From Janibacter corallicola NBRC 107790 (GTDB taxonomy: Bacteria > Actinomycetota > Actinomycetes > Actinomycetales > Dermatophilaceae), in contig NZ_BCSR01000015.1 of the NCBI RefSeq assembly GCF_001570965.1, forward strand, positions 1 through 56,091: a stretch of DNA of 56,091 bases, read 5' to 3'. Made by a program: the position numbers and the translations under genes. The first letter of the stretch is position 1; each line of letters starts with the position of its first letter. Below are positions 46,016-53,476 of this stretch, one piece after another. A model generated the notes under the pieces. The model was given only the letters and a program-made list of their open reading frames with translations, was not told the DNA's origin and did not search any database.

Positions 46016-47632
46016 ATGACCACCGATGCACGATCCCCGAGGCGCGACGACGCGGGTCCCACGTTCGGCGTGGGCACCTCGAAGGGGGACTCCGGCGTCG
46101 CGGACCTGCGCCAGCGACTGCGCAACGCCCACGCCCTCTCCGAGCGACCCACCGAGCGGGGCGCGGCGAAGCTGGAGTCGCAGAACAAGCTCTACGTGCG
46201 GGACCGGATCGCGCTGCTGCTCGACGAGGGCAGCTTCGTCGAGGACGGGCGCTACGCGAACTCCACCGCAGGCAACCTGCCCGCGGACGGCGTCGTCACC
46301 GGCCGGGGCCTGCTCGACGAGCGGCCCGTGATCGTCATCGCCAACGACCCGACCGTCAAGGCCGGCTCCTGGGGCAAGCGGACGGTCGAGAAGATCGTGC
46401 GCGCCACCGAGATGGCGCTCCGGGAGGAGCTGCCGGTCTGCTGGCTGGTGGACTCCGCGGGGGCGCGGATCACGGACCAGGTCGAGATGTTCCCCGGCCG
46501 CCGCGGCGCCGGGCACATCTTCCACAACCAGGTCGCCCTCTCCGGCAAGGTCCCCCAGGTCTGCTGCCTCTTCGGCCCGAGCGCGGCGGGCGGTGCCTAC
46601 ATCCCCTCCTTCACCGACCTGGTCATCATGGTCGACGGCAATGCCTCGATGTACCTGGGCAGCCCCCGCATGGCCGAGATGGTCGTGGGGGAGAAGGTCT
46701 CGCTCGAGGAGATGGGCGGTGCCCGGATGCACTGCACCGTGAGCGGCGTCGGGGACGTCCTCGTCGAGGACGACTCCGAGGCGATCGAGGTCGCCCGACT
46801 GTGGCTGAGCTACCTCCCGCAGAACTGGCACTCGGAGCTGCCGACGTACCAGCCGGAGCCGCCTGCCGTACCCCTCACGGAGGCGACCGTCCCGGAGCGG
46901 GAGTCCGAGCCCTTCGACGTGCACGACGTCATCGACGGCCTCGTCGACGAGGACTCCTTCTTCGAGGTCAAGGAGCTCTTCGCCCCCGAGCTCGTCGTCG
47001 GCCTCGGCCGGATGGACGGCGAGACCGTCGGCATCGTCGCCAACAACTCGATGGCCAAGGGTGGGGTGCTCTTCACCGACAGCGCGGACAAGGCGGCCCG
47101 CTTCATCTGGCTGTGCGACGCCTACTCCATCCCGCTGATCTACCTCGCGGACGTGCCCGGCTTCATGATCGGCTCCGAGGTCGAGCGCGGCGGCATCATC
47201 CGCCACGGCGCGAAGATGGTCTCCGCGGTCTCCTCGGCGACCGTCCCGCAGTTCTGCGTCGTCGTGCGCAAGGCCTACGGCGCCGGCCTCTACGCGATGG
47301 GCGGGCCCGGCTTCGCCCCGGACGCGACGATCGCGCTGCCCACCGCGCGGATCGCCGTCATGGGTCCCGAGGCGGCGGTCAACGCGGTCTACGCCAACAC
47401 GATCGCGCAGATCGAGGCCGAGCAGGGCGAGGAGGCACGCGAGGAGTTCATCGCCGCCAAGCGCGCGGAGTACCTCGAGGACGTCGACCTCGAGCGCCTC
47501 GCGAGCGACCTCGTCATCGACCAGGTGACCGAGCCCGAGGACCTGCGCGGCGAGCTGCTCGCCCGGCTGCGCCACGCCCGCGGTCGGGAGCGCGCCTTCT
47601 CCACCCGCCGACGGGACATCCCGCCGGTGTGA
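46016..47632 (+). CDS. acyl-CoA carboxylase beta (carboxyltransferase) subunit
   Basis: A 538-residue carboxyltransferase. The N-terminal half has LYVRDRIALLLDEGSFVEDG, WLVDSAGARITDQVEMFPGR and FGPSAAGGAYIPSFTD. The C-terminal half has IYLADVPGFMIGSEVERGGI and KAYGAGLYAMGGPGFAPD, the oxyanion-hole regions. Together with a biotinylated alpha subunit (one is at 31214-32977) it carboxylates an acyl-CoA. Context favours methylcrotonyl-CoA (AccD1-like), but propionyl- or acetyl-CoA cannot be excluded. ATG 46016 has GAAGGGAG seven nt upstream. No enoyl-CoA hydratase or lyase follows in this window. Confidence 0.9.
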   Translation: MTTDARSPRRDDAGPTFGVGTSKGDSGVADLRQRLRNAHALSERPTERGAAKLESQNKLYVRDRIALLLDEGSFVEDGRYANSTAGNLPADGVVTGRGLLDERPVIVIANDPTVKAGSWGKRTVEKIVRATEMALREELPVCWLVDSAGARITDQVEMFPGRRGAGHIFHNQVALSGKVPQVCCLFGPSAAGGAYIPSFTDLVIMVDGNASMYLGSPRMAEMVVGEKVSLEEMGGARMHCTVSGVGDVLVEDDSEAIEVARLWLSYLPQNWHSELPTYQPEPPAVPLTEATVPERESEPFDVHDVIDGLVDEDSFFEVKELFAPELVVGLGRMDGETVGIVANNSMAKGGVLFTDSADKAARFIWLCDAYSIPLIYLADVPGFMIGSEVERGGIIRHGAKMVSAVSSATVPQFCVVVRKAYGAGLYAMGGPGFAPDATIALPTARIAVMGPEAAVNAVYANTIAQIEAEQGEEAREEFIAAKRAEYLEDVDLERLASDLVIDQVTEPEDLRGELLARLRHARGRERAFSTRRRDIPPV

Positions 47633-47681
47633 CCGGGGGCGGATCCCCCTTCGTCCTGCACGCGGAGCACTTCATCCTTAC

Positions 47682-47696
47682 CGTGGGGTAACCACG
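47682..47696 (+). promoter_or_regulatory. small dyad upstream of the subtilase
   Basis: CGTGG-GGTAA-CCACG lies 20 nt before the subtilase start, beside CTTACC. It could be an operator or a leader hairpin. It overlaps no recognisable -10/-35 pair. Confidence 0.3.
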
Positions 47697-47716
47697 TTCC
47701 CGACGAAGGATTCCCC

Positions 47717-48787
47717 ATGAAGTGCTGGACTGCCCCCGTCGCCGCTGCTGCCTGCGCGATCGGCCTCGTGGCCACCGCGGGCACGGCAGGTGCCGCGACC
47801 GACGACCCGCTCCGCAAGGACCTGTGGGGCCTGGACCAGACCCATGCCGAGCAGGCGTGGTCCACCTCCACCGGTGAGGGGGCCGTCGTCGCGGTCGTCG
47901 ACACCGGTGTCGACCTGGGCCACCCGGACCTGCAGGGCCAGCTCGTGCCCGGGGCCGACTTCGTCTGCGGCGAGCAGGCCGGCTCCTGCGGCGACGGGGG
48001 CTGGAAGGGCAAGGACGGCAAGGGCCAGGAGAGCGACTCCCACGGCACCCACGTCGCGGGCACCATCGCCGCCGCGGCCGGCAACGGCACCGGGGTCGCC
48101 GGTGTCGCGCCGGACGCGAAGGTCATGCCGGTCAAGGTCCTCGAGGACGGCCAGGGCACGAGCGAGGACATCGCCGAGGGCATCCGGTACGCGGCCGACC
48201 ACGGCGCCGATGTCGTCAACCTCAGCCTCGGCGGCCTGCCGGGCACCCAGATCTTCACCATCCTCGGCTCGGACACGGCGATGAAGGACGCGATCCAGTA
48301 CGCCAGTGACAAGGGCACCCTCACCGTCGCCGCGGCCGGCAACACCTCGACCCTGCTGTGCAACGATCCCGCCTTCAGCAGCGACTCGCTGTGCGTCGGG
48401 GCGACCGACCGCAACGAGCTGAAGTCCTACTTCTCCGAGTTGCCGGTGCAGCTGGGCAAGCTCGGGGTCGCCGCTCCGGGCGGCTCGGGGCGCCTCCTCG
48501 GCGGCCCCTGCAGCGACGACATCGTCTCCACGGTGCCGCGGGGCACCGGCAGCGGGGAGTGCTACGGCAAGGACTACGACGCGTACGCCGGCACCTCGAT
48601 GGCGACCCCGCACGTGGCGGGCGTGGCCGCACTGCTGGCCGCCCAGGGGCGGGACGCCGAGCAGGTCGAGCAGACGCTGCTGGAGACCGCACGCAACCCG
48701 CTGACGGGGGTCCGTGGCGGCCTCAGCGTCCTCTACGGTCGCGGCATCGTCGACGCCAAGGCGGCCGTCGCCACGAAGGTGGGCTGA
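47717..48787 (+). CDS. secreted S8 subtilisin-like serine protease
   Basis: A 356-residue secreted protease. A signal peptide (~1-27, ending GTAGA) precedes only a short pro-segment, then the S8 domain. The catalytic triad is Asp in VVAVVDTGVDLGHPDL, His in DSHGTHVAGTIAA and Ser in YAGTSMATPHVAG. The oxyanion Asn is in TVAAAGNTS. There is no C-terminal membrane helix, so it differs from mycosins and is free or wall-associated. Extra cysteines (VCGEQAGSCGDG, LLCNDPAF, DSLCVG) suggest disulfides. ATG 47717 has GAAGGA upstream. Confidence 0.93.
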   Translation: MKCWTAPVAAAACAIGLVATAGTAGAATDDPLRKDLWGLDQTHAEQAWSTSTGEGAVVAVVDTGVDLGHPDLQGQLVPGADFVCGEQAGSCGDGGWKGKDGKGQESDSHGTHVAGTIAAAAGNGTGVAGVAPDAKVMPVKVLEDGQGTSEDIAEGIRYAADHGADVVNLSLGGLPGTQIFTILGSDTAMKDAIQYASDKGTLTVAAAGNTSTLLCNDPAFSSDSLCVGATDRNELKSYFSELPVQLGKLGVAAPGGSGRLLGGPCSDDIVSTVPRGTGSGECYGKDYDAYAGTSMATPHVAGVAALLAAQGRDAEQVEQTLLETARNPLTGVRGGLSVLYGRGIVDAKAAVATKVG

Positions 48788-48795
48788 CCTCGCGC

Positions 48796-49434
48796 TCAGC
48801 TCGGCACGGCCAGGTCCCACCAGGCCGTGCCGAGCTCGGCGAGCATCGTGCGCAGCAGCGGCAGGCAGACCCCGACCACCGTGCTCGGGTGGCCCTCGAT
48901 GCCCTCGACGAAGGGGGCTCCCCGCCCGTCGATCGTGAACCCGCCCGCGACGTGCAGCGGCTCGCCGGTGGCGATGTAGCCCTCGATCTCCGCGTCGCCG
49001 ACGTCGGCGAAGGTCACCCGGGCCGAGGCGGAGCGACCCACCGCGGGGCTGACACCACCGGCGCCGTCGGTCATCGTGAGCCAGTGCCCGGTGTGCAGCA
49101 CGCCGGTGCGGCCGCGCATCCGGGCCCACCGCTCGCGCGCCCGCCCGGCCGTGTGGGGCTTGCCGAAGATCTCCCCGTCCAGCTCGAGCACCGAGTCGCA
49201 GGCCAGGACCGGCCCCGGTGACCCGGCGCGGGGGGCGACGTCCGCCCCCTTCGCCTCCGCGAGCAGCTGCGCGACCTCGCCCGGGGTGATCGCCGGGTCC
49301 CCCTCCCGCGCCCGGGCCTCCACGGCGGTCTCGTCGACGTCGCTGACGAGCACCGCGGGCTCGATCCCGCAGGCGCGGAGCAGTCCCAGGCGGGCGGGGG
49401 AGGCCGAGGCGAGGGTGAGTGTGTGCACGCGCAC
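48796..49434 (-). CDS. maf: Maf-family nucleotide pyrophosphatase
   Basis: A 212-residue Maf/YhdE-type nucleoside triphosphate pyrophosphatase (house-cleaning; dTTP/UTP or modified nucleotides). It has the N-terminal LTLASASPARLGLLRACGIEP, VSDVDETAV, LACDSVLELDGEIFGKP, and the catalytic region YIATGEPLHVAGGFTIDGRG and IEGHPSTVVGVCLPLL. GTG 49434 was chosen as the codon directly before RVHTLTLASAS, with AAAGGA upstream. In mycobacteria maf lies near accA3/accD5. Here the carboxylase genes are also near but not adjacent. Confidence 0.93.
   Translation of the reverse strand: MRVHTLTLASASPARLGLLRACGIEPAVLVSDVDETAVEARAREGDPAITPGEVAQLLAEAKGADVAPRAGSPGPVLACDSVLELDGEIFGKPHTAGRARERWARMRGRTGVLHTGHWLTMTDGAGGVSPAVGRSASARVTFADVGDAEIEGYIATGEPLHVAGGFTIDGRGAPFVEGIEGHPSTVVGVCLPLLRTMLAELGTAWWDLAVPS
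48799..48835 (+). terminator. subtilase terminator inside the maf 3' end
   Basis: A perfect 13-bp stem (48799-48811 with 48823-48835), loop of 11 nt, starts 12 nt after the subtilase stop. It lies wholly within the last codons of the convergent maf gene. Confidence 0.75.
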
Positions 49435-49447
49435 AGTTCCTTTCCGG

Positions 49448-49475
49448 TTGCGAAGTTGTGACCGGCGAGTAGGTT
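49448..49475 (+). promoter_or_regulatory. sigma-A-like promoter of the lipase gene
   Basis: TTGCGA (49448-49453), a 16-nt spacer and TAGGTT (49470-49475). Start of transcription would be near 49482, with a ~33-nt leader ending in AGGAA before ATG 49515. Confidence 0.55.
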
Positions 49476-49514
49476 GCGAGGCGCAGCCCACGCCACACCA
49501 CAGACAGGAACACC

Positions 49515-50801
49515 ATGTCAGCGACGATGAAGTCAGCGACGACGAAGCGGGTGGCCCTCGCCGGGGCCCTCAGCCTTGCACTGGTCATCCCCATGGCCGG
49601 CACCGCCTCCGCCGGACCGGACGACATCCCCGGGACCGCAGGGGCCGCCACGCTCACCGACACCCCGGAGCCGGAGCGCCCTGACTTCTACGAACCGCCG
49701 GAGCAGATCCCGAGCACGCCGGGCACGATCATCCGCACGGAGCCGGCGACCTTCCTGCTCGACCCGCTGGGCCTCTCCTCGAATGTCGTCACCGCCACCC
49801 GGGTCATGTACTCCTCGACGGACGTCGACGGCAACCCGATCGCGGTCACCGGCACCGTCTTCGTGCCGAAGACGAAGTACATCGGGGCCTCGGAGCGCCC
49901 GCTGATCTCCTACACCGCCGGCACCCAGGGAATGGCGGACGCGTGTGCACCGTCCCGGCAGATGTCCGAGCTCGTGGAGTACGAGGGCATCGGCATCGCC
50001 CGGACGGTCAGCCGTGGCTACGCGGTGGCCATGTCCGACTACCAGGGCCTCGGGACCCCCGGCTCCCACACCTACATGGTCCGTGAGGCCCAGGGGCACG
50101 CGAGCCTGGACATGGCCCGTGCCGCCCGGCAGCTGACGGGTGACGACGTCGACACCTCGAACCCGATCGGCCTCATGGGCTACTCCCAGGGTGGGGGTGC
50201 CGCGGCGGCAGCCGCGGAGCTGGCCGAGAGCTACGCGCCCGAGCTGCCGATCAAGGGGTCGGCCATCGGCGCCCCGCCGGCCGACCTGGGCAAGGTGGCC
50301 CAGAACATCGAGGGGGGCCTGTACAACGCCTTCGCCCTCTTCGCCACCCTCGGCCTGGCCCAGGCCGAGCACATCGACCCCGGGCCGGTGCTCAACGACA
50401 AGGGGGAGGAGCTCGCCGCCTCGGTCGAGGGCTCCTGCGTCTACAACCTCTTCGACTACGCCTTCAAGGACAGCGGGCAGTACACCGAGAGCGGGAAGAA
50501 GCTCACCGAGCTGCTGAAGGAGGAGCCCTTCGCCTCCGCCGTCGAGGAGCAGCGCATCGGCAGGTTGACGCCGAACGCCCCGGTCGAGATCAACCATGCT
50601 GTCGCCGACGACGTGATCCCCTACGAGGTCGGCAAGCAGCTGGGCCGCGACTGGTGCGCGAAGGGGGCCCGGGTCACCCTCAACCCCGGCCTGACCCCGA
50701 CGCACGTCGGCGGCATGGTCCCGCACGTGGAGAAGTCGATGTACTTCTTCGAGAAGCGCTTCGCCGGGAAGAGCACCGCGAACAGCTGCTGGCGCCTCTG
50801 A
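49515..50801 (+). CDS. secretory lipase (triacylglycerol lipase-like)
   Basis: A 428-residue secreted alpha/beta hydrolase. A signal peptide (~1-33, ending TASAG) precedes the mature enzyme. The catalytic Ser is in GLMGYSQGGGAAAAAA. The preceding SYTAGTQGMADACAPS and YAVAMSDYQGLGTPGSHTY match the secretory lipase (LIP) family. The late PTHVGGMVPH segment supplies the probable catalytic His. Cysteines at NACAPS-like DACAPS, GSCVYN, DWCAKG and NSCWRL could form disulfides. It may release fatty acids or hydrolyse esters outside the cell. Confidence 0.9.
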   Translation: MSATMKSATTKRVALAGALSLALVIPMAGTASAGPDDIPGTAGAATLTDTPEPERPDFYEPPEQIPSTPGTIIRTEPATFLLDPLGLSSNVVTATRVMYSSTDVDGNPIAVTGTVFVPKTKYIGASERPLISYTAGTQGMADACAPSRQMSELVEYEGIGIARTVSRGYAVAMSDYQGLGTPGSHTYMVREAQGHASLDMARAARQLTGDDVDTSNPIGLMGYSQGGGAAAAAAELAESYAPELPIKGSAIGAPPADLGKVAQNIEGGLYNAFALFATLGLAQAEHIDPGPVLNDKGEELAASVEGSCVYNLFDYAFKDSGQYTESGKKLTELLKEEPFASAVEEQRIGRLTPNAPVEINHAVADDVIPYEVGKQLGRDWCAKGARVTLNPGLTPTHVGGMVPHVEKSMYFFEKRFAGKSTANSCWRL

Positions 50802-50805
50802 GGGT

Positions 50806-50827
50806 CACCGGGTGTGTGCACCCGGTG
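50806..50827. terminator. bidirectional terminator between lipase and lipoprotein genes
   Basis: A 9-bp stem (CACCGGGTG with CACCCGGTG), loop TGTG, lies in the 27-bp gap between convergent stops. Confidence 0.65.
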
Positions 50828-50828
50828 G

Positions 50829-51698
50829 TCAGGACGTGGCCACGTAGTAGGCCGCGTCGCCCACCCCGGCGGAGACGGTGGCCGGGTCGACGAAGATCGT
50901 GATCCGGTCCCCGGCGCCGTTCTCGTAGGTCGCCGAGCTGTCCGTGCTGCCGGTGCGGGCCCAGTCGCTCTGCCCCGGGGTGAGGGAGTCGAAGAGCGTG
51001 CTCGTCGCGCCGCTCGTCGCGTAGTCCGCGGCCGAGGTGCGGTTGTCCGCGCCCCAGGCGCGCACGAGCGCGTCGCAGTAGGGACCCACGGTGCTGGGCA
51101 GCCCGCGGGCCTCCTCCTCGGTCGGCTCGGGGGCCGGCTCCGGGGCGACGTCGCCGGTCCACTCCACGTTGCCGGCGACGATCGCGCCGCCCTTGCCCGC
51201 TCCCGCCGTCGCGGTGTCGAGCAGCACGTAGAGCGTGCTGCCGTTGCCGTCGGTGTAGCGCACCTGGGTCCGCTCGCCCTGCGTGGTGCTGCCGGCGCGC
51301 TGCCAGGTCGAGCCGCCGCGTGGGTCGTAGGCGAAGAGTGCCGAGACCGCCTCCGGGGTCGCGTACCGGGTCGCGGCGGGGCGGTCCCCGATGCCCCAGG
51401 CGCGCACGAAGGCGTCCGCGTAGTCACCCGGATCGCCCGGCAGCCCGGAGACCGACGAGCCCTCGTCGGAGGTCTCCTGGGAGGTCTCGCTCGTACTGCT
51501 CGTGCTGCTCGACTCCGGCTCCTCGCTCTCCTCGGAGGAGGTGCTCGAGCTGCTCGACTCCGCCGGGCTGGACGTCTCCGTCACCGTGACCGTCCCGCCG
51601 CCCTCCGACGCGCCGGCGTCGGACGAGCAGCCCGACATGCCGAGCGCGAGCATCGCGGCGAGCGCGGCGGATCCCCTCACCATCCGTGGTGTCCCCAT
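50829..51698 (-). CDS. lipoprotein with two internal repeats
   Basis: A 289-residue lipoprotein of unknown function. The lipobox is LGMSGC with Cys at ~24. A Ser/Glu-rich linker (~25-80) leads to two similar domains. The first begins DYADAFVRAWGIGDRPAATR, the second YCDALVRAWGADNRTSAADY. Each then has a W-x-R-x-GST segment (WQRAGSTTQGE and WARTGSTDSSA). The repeats point to internal duplication. ATG 51698 follows TAACCT by 6 nt. No enzyme motif is visible; a binding role at the membrane surface is plausible. Confidence 0.82.
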   Translation of the reverse strand: MGTPRMVRGSAALAAMLALGMSGCSSDAGASEGGGTVTVTETSSPAESSSSSTSSEESEEPESSSTSSTSETSQETSDEGSSVSGLPGDPGDYADAFVRAWGIGDRPAATRYATPEAVSALFAYDPRGGSTWQRAGSTTQGERTQVRYTDGNGSTLYVLLDTATAGAGKGGAIVAGNVEWTGDVAPEPAPEPTEEEARGLPSTVGPYCDALVRAWGADNRTSAADYATSGATSTLFDSLTPGQSDWARTGSTDSSATYENGAGDRITIFVDPATVSAGVGDAAYYVATS

Positions 51699-51704
51699 GG
51701 CTGC

Positions 51705-51710
51705 AGGTTA
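51705..51710 (-). promoter_or_regulatory. leaderless -10 box of the lipoprotein gene
   Basis: TAACCT on the - strand, 6 nt before ATG 51698. Confidence 0.6.
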
Positions 51711-51741
51711 CGACCGGCGTGCGATCGGGACAACGGCGGTC

Positions 51742-53430
51742 TCAGATCTCGCCGAGGACGGCACCCCGCAGCGTGTCCAGGCCCATCCCACCGAGGTCGA
51801 GCGCCCGCCGGTGGAAGTCGGCCAGGTCGAAGGCCGCACCGGCACGGCGGCGGGCCTCCTCGCGCAGCTGCAGCCAGAGTCGCTCGCCGACCTTGTACGA
51901 GGGCGCCTGCCCCGGCCAGCCGAGGTAGCGGTCCAGCTCGAAGCGCAGGAAGCCCTCCTCCATGTTCGCGTGGGCGCTGAGGAAGGACCAGGCCTTGTCG
52001 TGGTCCCAGTGGCCGCCGCCGACCTCGGCCGGGGCCTCGAAGCCGCAGTGCACGCCGATGTCGAGCACGACCCGCGCCGCGCGCAGACTCTGCCCGTCGA
52101 GGAGTCCCATCCGGTTGCCCGGGTCGTCCATGTGGCCCAGCTCGGCCATGAGCCACTCGGCGTACAGCGCCCACCCCTCGGCGTGGCCGGAGGTGAAGGA
52201 GGAGTGCCGCCGCCACCGGTTGAGCAGCTCGCGCCGGTGCACGGTCTGCCCGATCTGCAGGTGGTGACCGGGCACGCCCTCGTGGTACACGGTCGTCAGC
52301 TCGCGCCACGTGCCGAACTCCGTGACCCCCTTCGGCACCGACCACCACATCCGACCGGGCCGGCTGAAGTCGTCGCTCGGCCCGGTGTAGTAGATCCCGC
52401 CGGTCTGGGTCGGGGCGATCATGCACTCGATGGTGCGCACCGGCTCGGGGATGGCGAAGTGCCCGGACCCGAGCAGCTCGACGGCCTCGTCGGCGGTGCG
52501 CTGCATCCACTCCTGCAGCGCCTCGGTGCCCTGCAGCCGGTAGCGCGGGTCGCGGTCGAGCGCGGCGACGGCCTCCTCGACGCCCGCGCCGGGGAGGATC
52601 TGCTCGGCGACCTCCTGCATCTGCGCGGTGATCCGGGCCAGCTCCTCCTGCCCCCACGCGTACGTCTCCTCGAGGTCGACCTCGGCGCCGAGGAAGGCGC
52701 GCGAGTGCAGCCGGTAGTTCTCGATCCCGCAGCCATCGGCCTGCGGAGCCTTCTCCCGCAACGTCCCCAGCCGTCCGGCGAGGTCGCGGTAACCGGCTGC
52801 CGCGGTCTCGACACCGCGCCGCAGGTCCGCCGCGACGGAGTCGGGGAGTGCGCCCCCGCCCTCGAGCGCGGCACCGGAGAGCAGCGCCGCGAAGTAGCCG
52901 TCCGGGGCGGTGAGGTCACCGCACTGGTCGATGCACCGGTCGTACTGACGAAGGGGGGCGATCTCCCCCTTCGCCGCGGCGGCGGAGAGGGACTCGGTCC
53001 ACTGCTCCAGGGCGGTCGGGATCCGCTCCAGGCGGCCGGCGATCCGCCCCCAGTCCTCCGACGTCGCCGTGGGCATCAGATCCAGGACGTCGCGCACCTC
53101 CTGCATGGGGGAGGCGAGCACGTTGATCGTGGCCAGGTCCAGACCCGCCTCGTGGATCTCCTCGGCGAGGCCGAGACGCTCGCGCATCGCCGCGAGCGTC
53201 ACCCGGTCCACGTCGTCGACGGGGCTCGCCTGCTCCAGCGAGGCGAGGGTCGAGCGTCGCAGCCGGGAGGCGGCGGCGTACCCGTCCGGGGAGAAGTCGT
53301 CGACCTCGGTGTCGTGACCGGGGATCCCCAGGTACGTGGCGGCGAGGGGGGAGAGGTCGACCTCGGCGTCGAAGTGTGCCTCGGCGATGCGGTCGACGTC
53401 GGTCTGCGGGCGGCTCTGCTCACTGATCAC
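51742..53430 (-). CDS. DUF885 metallopeptidase-like protein
   Basis: A 562-residue protein of the DUF885 family, related to zinc carboxypeptidases/oligopeptidases. The putative metal site is VYHEGVPGHHLQIGQ (HExxxxHH-like), with a downstream FTSGHAEGWALYAEWLM that supplies the third ligand region. It has no signal peptide, so it is cytosolic. The start is GTG 53430, 7 nt after TACCGT. An inverted pair of CGAAGGGGG within the gene (52949-52973) forms a 9-bp hairpin. Confidence 0.88.
   Translation of the reverse strand: MISEQSRPQTDVDRIAEAHFDAEVDLSPLAATYLGIPGHDTEVDDFSPDGYAAASRLRRSTLASLEQASPVDDVDRVTLAAMRERLGLAEEIHEAGLDLATINVLASPMQEVRDVLDLMPTATSEDWGRIAGRLERIPTALEQWTESLSAAAAKGEIAPLRQYDRCIDQCGDLTAPDGYFAALLSGAALEGGGALPDSVAADLRRGVETAAAGYRDLAGRLGTLREKAPQADGCGIENYRLHSRAFLGAEVDLEETYAWGQEELARITAQMQEVAEQILPGAGVEEAVAALDRDPRYRLQGTEALQEWMQRTADEAVELLGSGHFAIPEPVRTIECMIAPTQTGGIYYTGPSDDFSRPGRMWWSVPKGVTEFGTWRELTTVYHEGVPGHHLQIGQTVHRRELLNRWRRHSSFTSGHAEGWALYAEWLMAELGHMDDPGNRMGLLDGQSLRAARVVLDIGVHCGFEAPAEVGGGHWDHDKAWSFLSAHANMEEGFLRFELDRYLGWPGQAPSYKVGERLWLQLREEARRRAGAAFDLADFHRRALDLGGMGLDTLRGAVLGEI
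52949..52973. repeat. inverted pair of the CGAAGGGGG motif inside the DUF885 gene
   Basis: CGAAGGGGG (52949-52957) and CCCCCTTCG (52965-52973), separated by 7 nt, give a perfect 9-bp stem within coding sequence. Confidence 0.85.
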
Positions 53431-53437
53431 GCAGTGG

Positions 53438-53443
53438 ACGGTA
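53438..53443 (-). promoter_or_regulatory. leaderless -10 box of the DUF885 gene
   Basis: TACCGT on the - strand, 7 nt before GTG 53430, with no ribosome binding site. Confidence 0.55.
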
Positions 53444-53476
53444 CCCGCGTCGCGGCCCCGATGCGCCGCGGGATCC

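Noticed and set aside
47717-48787. Mycosin of a type VII secretion system
   Set aside because: It is a secreted S8 protease but lacks a C-terminal membrane helix, and no ESX genes are nearby.
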